From the NCBI RefSeq assembly GCF_029233945.1, contig NZ_JARGOQ010000008.1, positions 52,769 to 86,977 on the forward strand: a stretch of DNA of 34,209 nt, read 5' to 3'. Positions 1-9,368 of this stretch are shown here, one piece after another. Both the position numbers and the translations under genes were made by a program. The DNA is from Sneathiella sp. (lineage in GTDB: Bacteria; Pseudomonadota; Alphaproteobacteria; Sneathiellales; Sneathiellaceae). Position 1 is the stretch's first letter; the number at the start of each line of letters is the position of its first letter. Below the pieces are notes generated by a model. It did no database searches. It saw only the letters and a list, made by a program, of their open reading frames with translations, and had not been told where the DNA came from.

Positions 1-365
1 TGAACCGAGACGCCGACCCCGCCGCCCATGACGATCCCGTCGATCAGCGCGATATAGGGCTTCGGGAAATGCTTGATCCGCGTATTCAGCAGATATTCAT
101 CGCGATAGAAATGATAGGGATAGTCGCCGCCGTCCTTCCCCTCGTTATAAAGCTTGACGATATCGCCGCCCGCGCAGAAGGCTTTCTCGCCCGCCCCTTC
201 GATCAGCACGGCGCGCACGCTGTCGTCCGTCTCCCATTTCTGCAGCTGTGCATTGAGGGCGAGGCACATCTCATGGGTGAGCGCGTTCAGCGCCTTCGGG
301 CGGTTGAGCGTGACAAGGCCGATCGCGCCCTTTACCTCAAACAGGATTTCCGCATCCTCACTCAT
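1..365 (-). CDS. 3-hydroxyisobutyryl-CoA hydrolase / enoyl-CoA hydratase family, 3' part cut by window edge
   Basis: The first 121 codons of a crotonase-fold protein are visible; the C-terminus lies outside the window. The N-terminal strand pattern (GLVTLNRPKALNALT) is followed by the first oxyanion-hole segment (KAFCAGGDI, about residues 61-69) and then by the IDGIVMGGGVGVS segment, which is characteristic of 3-hydroxyisobutyryl-CoA hydrolase rather than ordinary enoyl-CoA hydratase. The family hydrolyses 3-hydroxyisobutyryl-CoA to free 3-hydroxyisobutyrate in valine breakdown, in the cytoplasm. The ATG at 365 is three bases after the stop of the acyl-CoA dehydrogenase, with GGGGAGAA just upstream as ribosome site, so the two genes form an operon. 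The partner enzyme, which supplies the unsaturated substrate chain, supports the hydrolase reading over a general hydratase. Confidence 0.88.
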   Translation of the reverse strand, partial: MSEDAEILFEVKGAIGLVTLNRPKALNALTHEMCLALNAQLQKWETDDSVRAVLIEGAGEKAFCAGGDIVKLYNEGKDGGDYPYHFYRDEYLLNTRIKHFPKPYIALIDGIVMGGGVGVSV

Positions 366-368
366 AAC

Positions 369-1520
369 TCAACTTCTCCCCTGCCCTTCGCTCAGCTTGC
401 GCGAGATGACGACGCGCATAATCTCGTTGGTGCCTTCCAGTATCTGGTGCACGCGCGTATCGCGCACGAACCGCTCCAGTGGAAAGTCCCGCAAATAGCC
501 ATAGCCGCCATGCAGCTGCAACGCCTCGTTACAGACATTGAAGCCGGTATCGGTCGCGAATCTTTTCGCCATGGCGCAATAGAGCGTGGCTTCCGGGTCT
601 TTCGCGTCCAGTTTTGCCGCCGCCTGCCGGATCATAAGCCGCGCGGCCTCCAGCTCCGTCGCCATATCGGCGAGCCTGAATTGCAGCGCCTGAAACTCCC
701 CGATGGGCTTGCCGAACTGCTTGCGATCTGCGGTATAGCTTTGCGCCAGCTCAAGGCAGGCGCGCGCCGCGCCGATGGAACAGGCACCGATATTAAGCCG
801 CCCGCCATCAAGGCCCATCATCGCGATCTTGAAGCCGTCGCCCTCATTACCGACAAGATTTTCCACCGGTACGCGGCAGTCATCGAAGAGCACCTGCGCC
901 GTTGGCTGGGAGTTCCAGCCCATTTTCCGTTCCTGCGCGCCAAAGCTTATGCCCGGCGCCTCCTTCGGCACGGCGATACAGCTGATCCCTTTCGGGCTGT
1001 CATCGCCGGTGCGGACCATGGTGACATAGACATCCGACTTGCCACCGCCCGAGATAAAGGCCTTCGCGCCATTGATGACATAATGATCACCGTCACGCAC
1101 CGCCTTGGTGCGGAGCGCCGCCGCATCGGAGCCCGAGCCCGGCTCCGTCAGGCAATAGCTCGCGAAATGCTCCATCGTCGTGAGTTTGGGCAGGAATTTC
1201 TCCCGCACCTCACCGGAGCCGAACCGATCAATCATCCAGCTCGCCATGTTATGGATCGAGATAAAGGCCGCGGTTGACGCGCAGCCGGACGCCAGTTCTT
1301 CAAAAATGATCGCCGCGTCGAGGCGGGAGAGCGCGGAGCCGCCATGCTCCTCCCCCACATAGATGCCGGCAAAGCCAAGCTCGGCGGCCTTGCGCATTTC
1401 CATGACAGGGAATGTTTTTTCTTCGTCCCACTTTTCTGCGTTGGGCGCGAAGACCTCGGCGGCGAAGCTTCGCGCCATATCGCGAAAAGCCGACTGATCT
1501 TCCGATAGATTAAAGTCCAT
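369..1520 (-). CDS. acyl-CoA dehydrogenase, isobutyryl-CoA dehydrogenase type
   Basis: A 383-residue FAD-dependent acyl-CoA dehydrogenase of normal family length. It shows the CLTEPGSGSDAA flavin/substrate segment (residues 123-134), QLHGGYGY (335-342) and ILEGTNEIMR (360-369), where Glu362 is the expected catalytic base. The C-terminal block resembles isobutyryl-CoA dehydrogenase (ACAD8), which converts isobutyryl-CoA to methacrylyl-CoA in valine catabolism; the hydrolase three bases downstream fits that pathway. Start choice: the reading frame is open to Met codons at 1550 and 1580, but the predicted promoter -10 lies at 1552-1557 and AGAGG sits nine bases before the ATG at 1520, so 1520 is preferred. 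A specificity for another branched or short acyl-CoA is possible. Confidence 0.9.
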   Translation of the reverse strand: MDFNLSEDQSAFRDMARSFAAEVFAPNAEKWDEEKTFPVMEMRKAAELGFAGIYVGEEHGGSALSRLDAAIIFEELASGCASTAAFISIHNMASWMIDRFGSGEVREKFLPKLTTMEHFASYCLTEPGSGSDAAALRTKAVRDGDHYVINGAKAFISGGGKSDVYVTMVRTGDDSPKGISCIAVPKEAPGISFGAQERKMGWNSQPTAQVLFDDCRVPVENLVGNEGDGFKIAMMGLDGGRLNIGACSIGAARACLELAQSYTADRKQFGKPIGEFQALQFRLADMATELEAARLMIRQAAAKLDAKDPEATLYCAMAKRFATDTGFNVCNEALQLHGGYGYLRDFPLERFVRDTRVHQILEGTNEIMRVVISRKLSEGQGRS

Positions 1521-1551
1521 ATCTGTTGGCCTCTTTTGCTGCTTTCCCATG

Positions 1552-1580
1552 TTGATACGATCTTGCGCGATGACTGTCAA
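1552..1580 (-). promoter_or_regulatory. sigma70-type promoter of the acyl-CoA dehydrogenase operon
   Basis: Read on the minus strand, TTGACA (1580-1575) is a perfect -35 box, followed by a 17-base spacer and TATCAA (1557-1552) as -10. Transcription would start near 1545, giving a leader of about 25 bases that contains the AGAGG ribosome site of the ATG at 1520. The prediction rests on box match and spacing only. Confidence 0.6.
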
Positions 1581-1586
1581 TAAATT

Positions 1587-1604
1587 ACCAAACGGTCGTT
1601 AGGT
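1587..1604. promoter_or_regulatory. 18-bp palindromic operator, TetR-like, between acyl-CoA dehydrogenase and hemB
   Basis: ACCAAACGGTCGTTAGGT has dyad symmetry ACCnAACGnnCGTTnGGT. It ends seven bases upstream of the -35 box of the acyl-CoA dehydrogenase promoter and lies about 22 bases upstream of the hemB -35. A closely related site lies in the bioY promoter (23551-23568). Length and symmetry fit a TetR-family dimer; the regulator is not in this window. Confidence 0.55.
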
Positions 1605-1605
1605 A

Positions 1606-1621
1606 TAGGGTCAGGACCCTA
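1606..1621. repeat. 16-bp inverted repeat TAGGGTC-AG-GACCCTA
   Basis: Seven-base arms (1606-1612 and 1615-1621) form a perfect dyad around AG. The element sits two bases from the 18-bp operator and five bases upstream of the proposed hemB -35. It could be an operator, a small hairpin, or a short intergenic palindromic repeat. I saw no second copy in the window. Confidence 0.5.
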
Positions 1622-1626
1622 AACAT

Positions 1627-3444
<1,818 letters not shown>

Positions 3445-3445
<1 letters not shown>

Positions 3446-4602
3446 CAGATATTCCTCCCCGCCAGTGCCTGTTCGATATCCGCCACCAGATCATCCACGC
3501 TTTCAATCCCGATGGAAAGCCGCAAGAGATCTTTCGGGCAGGGCGTGCCCTCTCCCTCAATGCTGGCGCGATGCTCGACAAGGCTCTCGATCCCACCGAG
3601 GGACGTCGCCCGCTTGAAGACTTTGAGCCGCGCCGCGACCGCCATCGCGGCCTCCTCTCCGCCCTCGATACAAAGGCTGAGCATCCCGCTAAAGCCGCCG
3701 CTCATCTGCTTCGCCGCGATGTCATGTCCGGGATGGGAGTCAAGCCCCGGATAGAGGACGGCACGGATGCCTTTTGCGCCGTCGAAATGCCTGGCGATGG
3801 CCATGGCACTCGAACAGGCGCGTTCAACCCGCAAATGCAGGGTGCGCATCCCGCGCAACAAGAGCCACGCCTCAAACGGGCCCATCACCGTGCCGTTCGT
3901 CCTCCGGTTGGTGATAATCCTGTCCCAGAAGTCATCCTCTTCGGCGGTGATCAGCGCCCCCGCCAGCACATCGGAATGACCGTTGAGATATTTGGTTGCC
4001 GAATGCATGACGATATCCGCGCCGAGCTTCAAGGGGTTGGTGAGCAAGGGCGTTGCCACCGTGTTATCGACGGCGAGACGCGCGCCCGCGTTCTTGGCAA
4101 CCGCGGCCCAGGCGGCAATATCATCAATCTCCCAAGTGGGGTTGGCCGGTGTTTCCATCCAGAGAAGTTTCGTTTTTCCGGGCTTTACCGCCTGTTCCAG
4201 CGCCGCAAGATCGCCGTTGGGAACGGAGCTCACCTCGATCCCCCATGTCTTGCCGAAGGACAATATCCAGTCACGCAGGCCCCAATACATTACCGCAGGA
4301 ATAATCATGTGATCGCCGGGCTTGAGCGCCTGCACCACCGCGACCCCCGCCGACATGCCGGAGGAAAAAAGAAGCGCATCGCTCCCCCCTTCAAGCGTTT
4401 TCAGAAGCTGCTCCGGCTGCTCATAGTTCGGGTTATCCGGGCGGCTGTAGATGCGACCCGTGGGATAGCTGCCATCCCCCTCCCGCTCATAGGTGGTGGC
4501 GGGGTAAATGCCGGGCGCGAGAGATTTATGCACCGACTCCATCCAGCCCAGTCCCTGCGCCATCAGGGTTTCGCGGTTAAGCGGCTTATTTTCGTCCGTC
4601 AT
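3445..4602 (-). CDS. Cys/Met metabolism PLP-dependent enzyme (cystathionine gamma-synthase / beta-lyase family)
   Basis: A 385-residue fold-type I PLP enzyme of the trans-sulfuration family. The cofactor lysine is Lys204 in MHSATKYLNGHSDV, Asp179 (AVDNTVATP) should pair with the pyridine nitrogen, and Tyr106 (AVMYWGLRDW) aligns with the active-site tyrosine of the family. The substrate region YSRPDNPNYEQPEQ differs from the usual YSRYGNPT, and the cofactor loop reads LFSSGMSAG. It therefore belongs to a divergent branch, and gamma-synthase, beta-lyase or methionine gamma-lyase activity cannot be separated. GAGGAA lies eight bases before the ATG. It is the first gene of a coupled pair with the SDR and diverges from the CAP-domain gene. 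Confidence 0.85.
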
Positions 4603-4688
4603 GGCGGAATTTCCTCACAAAATGCCCGGTTGTCACGTTCTGGTAGTGATCATGCATATATTTGGTGTCGACAACAGGGGGATTTCCC

Positions 4689-5087
4689 ATGAGCCTGATT
4701 ACAGATGTCATCGACGGCCTGAACGCCGAACGCAAGGAAGCCAATCTGCCCCCGCTCACGGCGAATAACCTGCTGATGCAGACCGCGCAGCAGCATGCGG
4801 AATTCATGGAGCGAAAACAAGCCCTCTCCCATCTCGGTGCGGGCCGAACGACGTTCGATCAGCGCATTCACAGCGTCGGATATAACTTCTCCACCGCCGC
4901 CGAGAATGTCGCCCTCGGCGCGGTGAATGCGGCTGGCGTGGTCAAGATGTGGATGGACAGCCCGCCGCATCGCGCCAATATCCTGAACGACAAGGTTACC
5001 GATGTCGGCCTCGGCATCTCCCCGAGGACACCGGAAAAGCCGGAGGTCATGCGATACTGGTCCCTCTCCCTCGCCGCGCCGCGTTAG
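4689..5087 (+). CDS. CAP (SCP/PR1-like) domain protein without signal peptide
   Basis: A 132-residue protein that is essentially one CAP domain. Signature pieces are HAEFM (about residues 37-41), AENVALG (about 72-78) and the MDSPPHRANIL signature at about 90-100. The start is the ATG at 4689, preceded by AGGGGG eight bases upstream; an in-frame TTG at 4662 has no ribosome site and adds nothing recognisable. Most bacterial CAP proteins are exported or membrane-anchored, yet this one begins MSLITDVIDGLNAERKE, with no hydrophobic leader, so it is predicted cytoplasmic or exported by an unconventional route. A weak promoter (TTGTCA at 4630, TGCATA at 4653) precedes it. The function of bacterial CAP domains is largely unknown. 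Confidence 0.82.
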   Translation: MSLITDVIDGLNAERKEANLPPLTANNLLMQTAQQHAEFMERKQALSHLGAGRTTFDQRIHSVGYNFSTAAENVALGAVNAAGVVKMWMDSPPHRANILNDKVTDVGLGISPRTPEKPEVMRYWSLSLAAPR

Positions 5088-5100
5088 TCTCTTTGTTCAG

Positions 5101-5967
5101 CTAGCGAAGACGGCGGATCAGGCTGGACGTGTCCCAACGGCTGCCGCCCATAGTCTGCCCATCGCTGTAATATTGATCAACCAGCGCCGTGTTCGGCAGG
5201 CTCGCGCCGACCTGATCGCCGGTTTTGAGGCAAATCCCGAGATCCTTTCGCATCCAGTCAACCGCAAAGCCGAAATCAAAATCGTCGGCAATCATTGTCT
5301 TGTAGCGGTTTTCCATCTGCCAGCTTTGCGCCGCGCCCTTGGAAATCACCTCGATCACCTTTTCCGCGTCCAGCCCGGCCTTCTCGGCAAAGTGAATCCC
5401 CTCTGAGAGGCCCTGCACCACGCCCGCGATGCAAATCTGGTTGACCATTTTGGTGAGCTGCCCCGCCCCCACATCGCCGAGCAGCATACAGGCCCGCGCG
5501 TAAGAATCGATCGGTTTGCTGGCGCGGTCGAAATCTTCCTGCGCGCCGCCGCACATGACGGTGAGAACGCCGTTTTCCGCGCCCGCTTGCCCACCGGAGA
5601 CCGGCGCATCGACAAAACCAACGCCCTTCTCCTTGGCGAGGGCGCCAAGCTCGCGCGCGACCTCGGACGAGGCAGTGGTGTGATCAACAAAGATCGATCC
5701 CGCCTTCATGGTGGCGAGAATGCCGGCATCACCGAGGACCACGCTGCGCAGGTCGTCATCATTGCCGACGCAGACCATGACGAAATCCGCGCCCTCCGCC
5801 GCCTTGGCCGGGGTTTCCGCGAAAGACCCGCCATATTCCGCCGCCCATTTTTCCGCCTTGGTCGTCGTGCGGTTATAGACGGTCATTTCATAGCCGGCCT
5901 TTTGCAGGAACCCCGCCATCGGATATCCCATTACGCCAAGGCCAATAAATGCTGCTTTCTCTCCCAT
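5101..5967 (-). CDS. 3-hydroxyisobutyrate dehydrogenase-like NAD(P)-dependent beta-hydroxyacid dehydrogenase
   Basis: About 288 residues from the ATG at 5967; a GTG at 5973 is an alternative, and AGGAG lies upstream of both. The order is typical of the beta-hydroxyacid dehydrogenase family: Rossmann GLGVMGYPMA (residues 9-18), substrate loop DAPVSGGQAGAENG (121-134), catalytic Lys173 in GAGQLTKMVNQI, and the conserved KDLGI at 241-245. The family covers 3-hydroxyisobutyrate, tartronate semialdehyde and related hydroxyacids. The valine-catabolism pair at 369-1520 suggests 3-hydroxyisobutyrate, but GYPMA and the C-terminus are not closely MmsB-like, so another 3-hydroxyacid is possible. It may be co-transcribed with the flavin reductase upstream, 105 bases away. 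Confidence 0.85.
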   Translation of the reverse strand: MGEKAAFIGLGVMGYPMAGFLQKAGYEMTVYNRTTTKAEKWAAEYGGSFAETPAKAAEGADFVMVCVGNDDDLRSVVLGDAGILATMKAGSIFVDHTTASSEVARELGALAKEKGVGFVDAPVSGGQAGAENGVLTVMCGGAQEDFDRASKPIDSYARACMLLGDVGAGQLTKMVNQICIAGVVQGLSEGIHFAEKAGLDAEKVIEVISKGAAQSWQMENRYKTMIADDFDFGFAVDWMRKDLGICLKTGDQVGASLPNTALVDQYYSDGQTMGGSRWDTSSLIRRLR

Positions 5968-5978
5968 GTCCACCCGTC

Positions 5979-6005
5979 TCCTGATCCAGTTTTCCTGATC
6001 CAGTT
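5979..6005. repeat. short tandem repeat, two copies of TCCTGATCCAGTT
   Basis: The 13-base unit occurs at 5979-5991 and again at 5993-6005, period 14, just upstream of the hydroxyacid dehydrogenase start. It may be a replication-slippage duplication or a pair of binding sites; there is nothing else to choose between these. Confidence 0.6.
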
Positions 6006-6072
6006 GTAGCGGGTCATGGCTTTGGTTGAAAGTCCCGAGGGGGAATTTTTCGGTAGATGGAAAGATGAGCGC

Positions 6073-6546
6073 TTAAAGAGTGTGGTACTGGCCCTTATGG
6101 AAGAGAAGCGCCTCTTCCTGATCCGCCATGACGACATTCGTGACCCGGCAGATAAAGACCGCATGATCTCCGGCCTCATGCACCGCATGGGTTTCGCATT
6201 CGAAAACAGCAAGACTGCTCTCGAACACCGGGCTGCCATTCTCCCCGATGAGATGATCGACCCCTTCGAACCGGTTATCATGGTTCATGGAGAAACGGTC
6301 GGAAAGATGGCGCTGCTCGGGCGTGAGAATATTCACGGCGAACTTCCCGCTGGAAAGAAACTCCTGACAATGGCCGCCGACATGGGCAAGGCTGAACAGA
6401 ACCAGCGGCGGATCGAGGGAGACGGAACTGAAGGAATTCACCGTCACGCCAAGGGGCTCACCTGCCGCGCCTTGCGACGTGACAACCGTAATCCCTGTGG
6501 CAAAACAGCCCAATGCATTTCTAAATTCTCTGGCGTCAAAGCTCAT
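6073..6546 (-). CDS. flavin reductase family protein (FMN-binding split barrel)
   Basis: A 157-residue protein of the flavin reductase-like / HpaC family. It starts with the usual FRNALGCFATGITVVT segment (about residues 8-23), followed by GVTVNSFSSVSLDPPLVLFSL (33-53, flavin phosphate and isoalloxazine contacts) and KFAVNIL (68-74). Members reduce FMN or FAD with NAD(P)H, often for a separate monooxygenase, or act as flavin-dependent oxidoreductases; no monooxygenase gene is nearby. The ATG at 6546 is preferred over an in-frame TTG at 6552. A ribosome site is not obvious. It reads in the same direction as the hydroxyacid dehydrogenase and diverges from motA. Confidence 0.87.
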   Translation of the reverse strand: MSFDAREFRNALGCFATGITVVTSQGAAGEPLGVTVNSFSSVSLDPPLVLFSLAHVGGHCQEFLSSGKFAVNILTPEQRHLSDRFSMNHDNRFEGVDHLIGENGSPVFESSLAVFECETHAVHEAGDHAVFICRVTNVVMADQEEALLFHKGQYHTL

Positions 6547-6590
6547 GCGCAACCGATACCCGTATTATAATCCGCGCTTGATCTGCGAGT

Positions 6591-6602
6591 GATTTGCAAA
6601 TC
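6591..6602. promoter_or_regulatory. perfect 12-bp palindrome GATTTGCAAATC upstream of the flavin reductase gene
   Basis: The dyad is perfect and centred about 50 bases before the flavin reductase start, next to an AT-rich ATTATAAT stretch (6564-6571) that could supply a -10. It is a plausible operator for this gene; nothing identifies the regulator. Confidence 0.3.
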
Positions 6603-6702
6603 GGCGGCACTTTCCCATAAATGGCCACCAAAATCATCCCTTTTCTTACACGATCCGTTGGCTGCGAATATTGACCAACTCTTTGTCCATACAGGGCTAT
6701 CT

Positions 6703-6741
6703 TTAAAAACTTCCTAAAATTACACACGGTTTATTAACCAT
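6703..6741 (+). promoter_or_regulatory. possible CtrA-type half sites upstream of motA
   Basis: TTAA-N7-CTAA (6703-6717) and TTAACCAT (6734-6741) resemble the alphaproteobacterial CtrA recognition sequence TTAA-N7-TTAA. Both are imperfect. CtrA often controls motility genes in this class, which is the only functional support. Confidence 0.25.
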
Positions 6742-6803
6742 TCCCGGGGCAAAATCAGCGTCTAACTCCTTGGAAGCCATCGTGTAAGGACCTCTGTGTA
6801 AGA

Positions 6804-7661
6804 ATGTTTTGGATTATTGGTATCGTTGTGACATTCGGCTCCGTCGCCGGTGGTTATGCGCCGCACGGCAGTTTTGCCGTGCTGTTTCAGCCGCTTGAAT
6901 TCCTGATTATTCTGGGAGCGGCGGCCGGTGCCTTCCTGCAGGCAAACCCGAAATGGGTGATCTTCGGGTTTCTGAAATCATTCGGCAAGCTGATGAAGGG
7001 CGCGCCCTATGATAAAAAGGCTTATACCGAATTGCTGACCCTGCTCTACGCCTTGTTCAAGCTTTCCAAGACCAAAGGCATGATCGCGCTGGAGCCGCAT
7101 ATTGAAAATCCGCATGAAAGTGAGCTTTTTCAGCATTTTCCGGCCTTTTCCAAGAACCACCACGCGGTCGATTTTGTCTGCGACTATCTCCGGCTGATGA
7201 CCATGGGGACTGAAAATCCGCATGAACTGGAGGCCCTGATGGATCAGGATATCGAAACCCATCATAGTGAGGGACATGCCATTTCGGGCGCCGTTACCTC
7301 GCTGGGTGAGGCCCTGCCCGCTTTTGGTATCGTCGCCGCCGTTCTTGGCGTGATCGTGACCATGGGCTCCATCGCCGAGCCGCCGGAAGTTCTCGGCGGG
7401 CTGATCGCGGCGGCGCTTGTGGGGACCTTCTTCGGTATTTTCGTGGCCTATGGCCTGTTCTCCCCCATGGGCAAGAACCTTGAGCAATTCTCCGATGCGG
7501 ATGGTAAATATTTTGAATGCATCAAGCAGGGTTTGCTCGCCCATCTGCAGGGCTATGCCCCGGCTGTCTCGGTCGAGTTTGCCCGCAAGACCCTCTATAA
7601 TCATGAGCGCCCGTCCTTCATCGAGGTGGAAGAAGCCTGTAATGAAGCGCCCACCGTCTGA
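6804..7661 (+). CDS. motA: flagellar motor stator protein MotA
   Basis: A 285-residue inner-membrane protein of normal length. It begins with the family start FWIIGIVVTFGSVAGGY, has helices at about 2-18, 27-45, 170-190 and 197-220, and keeps the two mechanically important prolines, Pro172 (LPAFGIVAAVLG) and Pro221 (LFSPMGKNL), which match E. coli Pro173 and Pro222. The large cytoplasmic loop (about 60-165) carries the torque-generating region (KGMIALEPHIENP). With MotB it forms the ion-driven stator unit. motB starts 29 bases downstream in the same direction. No other flagellar gene is in the window. Confidence 0.96.
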   Translation: MFWIIGIVVTFGSVAGGYAPHGSFAVLFQPLEFLIILGAAAGAFLQANPKWVIFGFLKSFGKLMKGAPYDKKAYTELLTLLYALFKLSKTKGMIALEPHIENPHESELFQHFPAFSKNHHAVDFVCDYLRLMTMGTENPHELEALMDQDIETHHSEGHAISGAVTSLGEALPAFGIVAAVLGVIVTMGSIAEPPEVLGGLIAAALVGTFFGIFVAYGLFSPMGKNLEQFSDADGKYFECIKQGLLAHLQGYAPAVSVEFARKTLYNHERPSFIEVEEACNEAPTV

Positions 7662-7690
7662 TATGTCCCCCCAAAGCGTAAGGCTGTCCC

Positions 7691-8584
7691 ATGGCGGATG
7701 ATGTCGCCCCGATTATCGTCAAGAAAGTCAAGAAAGGCGGCCATGGACATCATGGCGGTGCCTGGAAGGTGGCCTATGCCGACTTCGTGACGGCGATGAT
7801 GGCGTTCTTCCTGCTGCTTTGGCTGTTGAACGTGACCACGACCGAGCAGAAAGAAGGCCTCGCCGATTATTTCGCGCCGACCGCCGCCAGCCTGAGCCAG
7901 TCCGGTGCGGGAGGTCTGATGGGCGGCACCAGCATGCAGACCGAAGGGGCACAGATTTCCAACCTCGGCGTCCCGTCCGCTGTGTCCAGCATCAGCCCGC
8001 CCGACAATGGCCGCAAGGGCGAGAGCGAGGACGCCCGCAAAACCCGCGAAATGGAGGAAGCGGAGCTTCTTGAAAAGCTGCGAAAGATCGAGGAAATGAG
8101 CTTCGAACAGGCGCGCGACCAGATCCGGCAAGCCATCAACAAGAATCCGGAGCTTTCCGGCCTCAAGGATCACGTCATCATCGATATGACGCCGGAGGGC
8201 CTGCGTATCCAGATCGTCGATCAGTTCAACGAGAGCATGTTTGAAAGCGGTAGCTCAAACATCACGCCGCGCATCCGGGCGCTGGTCGGACAGATTGCGC
8301 AATCGATCGAGGAACTGCCCAACAGCCTCTCCATCAGCGGCCATACGGACAGCGCCTCCTTCAACGGGGGCGACTATACGAACTGGGAGCTGTCGTCGGA
8401 TCGCGCCAATGCCAGCCGCCGCGCCCTTCTCGATGCCGGGCTTGCGCCGGATCGGATTGAAAAAGTCGCCGGGCGGGCGGATATGGATCCGCTGATCGCT
8501 GACGATCCCTCGAACCCGGGCAATCGCCGGATCAGCATTGTCCTCTTGCGTGAAACGCCGGTCCTGCCGCCTAACCTGAAATAG
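7691..8584 (+). CDS. motB: flagellar motor stator protein MotB
   Basis: A 297-residue protein with one transmembrane helix and a periplasmic OmpA/MotB peptidoglycan-binding domain. The helix WKVAYADFVTAMMAFFLLLW (residues 25-44) contains Asp31, the ion-carrying aspartate. A basic, His/Gly-rich N-terminus (KKVKKGGHGHHGG) precedes it. The plug/linker region at about 50-150 includes an acidic, coiled-coil-prone stretch, and the C-terminal domain (about 170-290) has SGHTDSASF and NRRISIVLL. TAAGG lies seven bases before the ATG. The Tyr/Ala-rich helix points to protons rather than sodium, but this is inference. Confidence 0.96.
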   Translation: MADDVAPIIVKKVKKGGHGHHGGAWKVAYADFVTAMMAFFLLLWLLNVTTTEQKEGLADYFAPTAASLSQSGAGGLMGGTSMQTEGAQISNLGVPSAVSSISPPDNGRKGESEDARKTREMEEAELLEKLRKIEEMSFEQARDQIRQAINKNPELSGLKDHVIIDMTPEGLRIQIVDQFNESMFESGSSNITPRIRALVGQIAQSIEELPNSLSISGHTDSASFNGGDYTNWELSSDRANASRRALLDAGLAPDRIEKVAGRADMDPLIADDPSNPGNRRISIVLLRETPVLPPNLK

Positions 8585-8585
8585 C

Positions 8586-9353
8586 CTACATCTTCCAGAT
8601 CAGAAGTTTCGTCTGACGCCGGTCATCCACCTTGACGGTCCGTTGAGGTTTACGGCCCGGCACCTCGAAACTGTTACTGATGAACAAACTGCCCGGTTTC
8701 ATCTCCGCCTTCGCCTTCTCGAACAGGGCCGGCATCGGCACCGGGGAGAGGAAGCAATAGACCACGTCAAACTTGCCAAGATCCTCTTTGAAGATATCCC
8801 GAAACCGGAAATCGAGATTCTTTGCACCGTTCAACCGCCCAAGCATCCAGGAAAGCGCGAAGGGCAGCGGTGCCGTCTCCAGCCCGGTAAATTGCGCCGC
8901 CGGCCGTTCCTTCGCAAGATGACGCAGCGTACCGCCAAGCCCACTGCCGAGATCGGCCATATGAAGCCCCTTTTTTTGGGGCAGCAGCTTGAGGAGCGCC
9001 GCAGACGTTGTACGGTTGGTCAGGAACAGGGGCACCCGCCCCACCGCCACATTCCAGAATACGAGCAGCAGCAGGATCAGGATAACCGGGAAAATCCAGC
9101 TCGGCAGGTCGAGGGCCAGCGCAAGCAACAACAAGGGCGGCGCGATCACCTGCCCGATCACCCAGGGGGCGGAAAATCCAAACCCCCGCGTGGCAATTCC
9201 GGCAATCAACCCCTGCGCCAGCACCAGCCAGAGCAGGGGGACGGGCCTGCCGATCGCCTCTTCCACCAGTGGCCGGAGCAGATAAAGCCCGCCGAAGACC
9301 ACCGCCTGAATGGCGAGGGCCGCGAAAACCGGGGAACGATCCTTTTTCCGCAA
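8586..9353 (-). CDS. membrane-anchored class I SAM-dependent methyltransferase, FAM173-like
   Basis: A 255-residue protein with an N-terminal membrane part (helices at about 9-27, 39-54, 63-81 and 85-103) and a C-terminal Rossmann methyltransferase domain. Motif I is ADLGSGLGG (133-141), followed by GLETAPLPFALSW and then VVYCFLSPVPMPALFEKAKAEM. The spacing of FLTNRT, DLGSGxG, GxExxP and the FxxPxxMPxL block resembles eukaryotic FAM173 proteins, which methylate a lysine of the ATP synthase c ring or adenine nucleotide translocase. The only sensible start is TTG at 9353, with GGAGG nine bases upstream. It follows the MFS gene by 15 bases, so it may be in its operon, and converges on motB with one base between stops. 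Confidence 0.72.
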   Translation of the reverse strand: MRKKDRSPVFAALAIQAVVFGGLYLLRPLVEEAIGRPVPLLWLVLAQGLIAGIATRGFGFSAPWVIGQVIAPPLLLLALALDLPSWIFPVILILLLLVFWNVAVGRVPLFLTNRTTSAALLKLLPQKKGLHMADLGSGLGGTLRHLAKERPAAQFTGLETAPLPFALSWMLGRLNGAKNLDFRFRDIFKEDLGKFDVVYCFLSPVPMPALFEKAKAEMKPGSLFISNSFEVPGRKPQRTVKVDDRRQTKLLIWKM

Positions 9354-9368
9354 CGCCCACCGCCTCCG

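Noticed and set aside
1521-1580. Upstream Met codons (1550, 1580) as start of the acyl-CoA dehydrogenase
   Set aside because: They overlap or precede the predicted -10/-35 boxes, and the family N-terminus begins at MDFNLSEDQ, position 1520.
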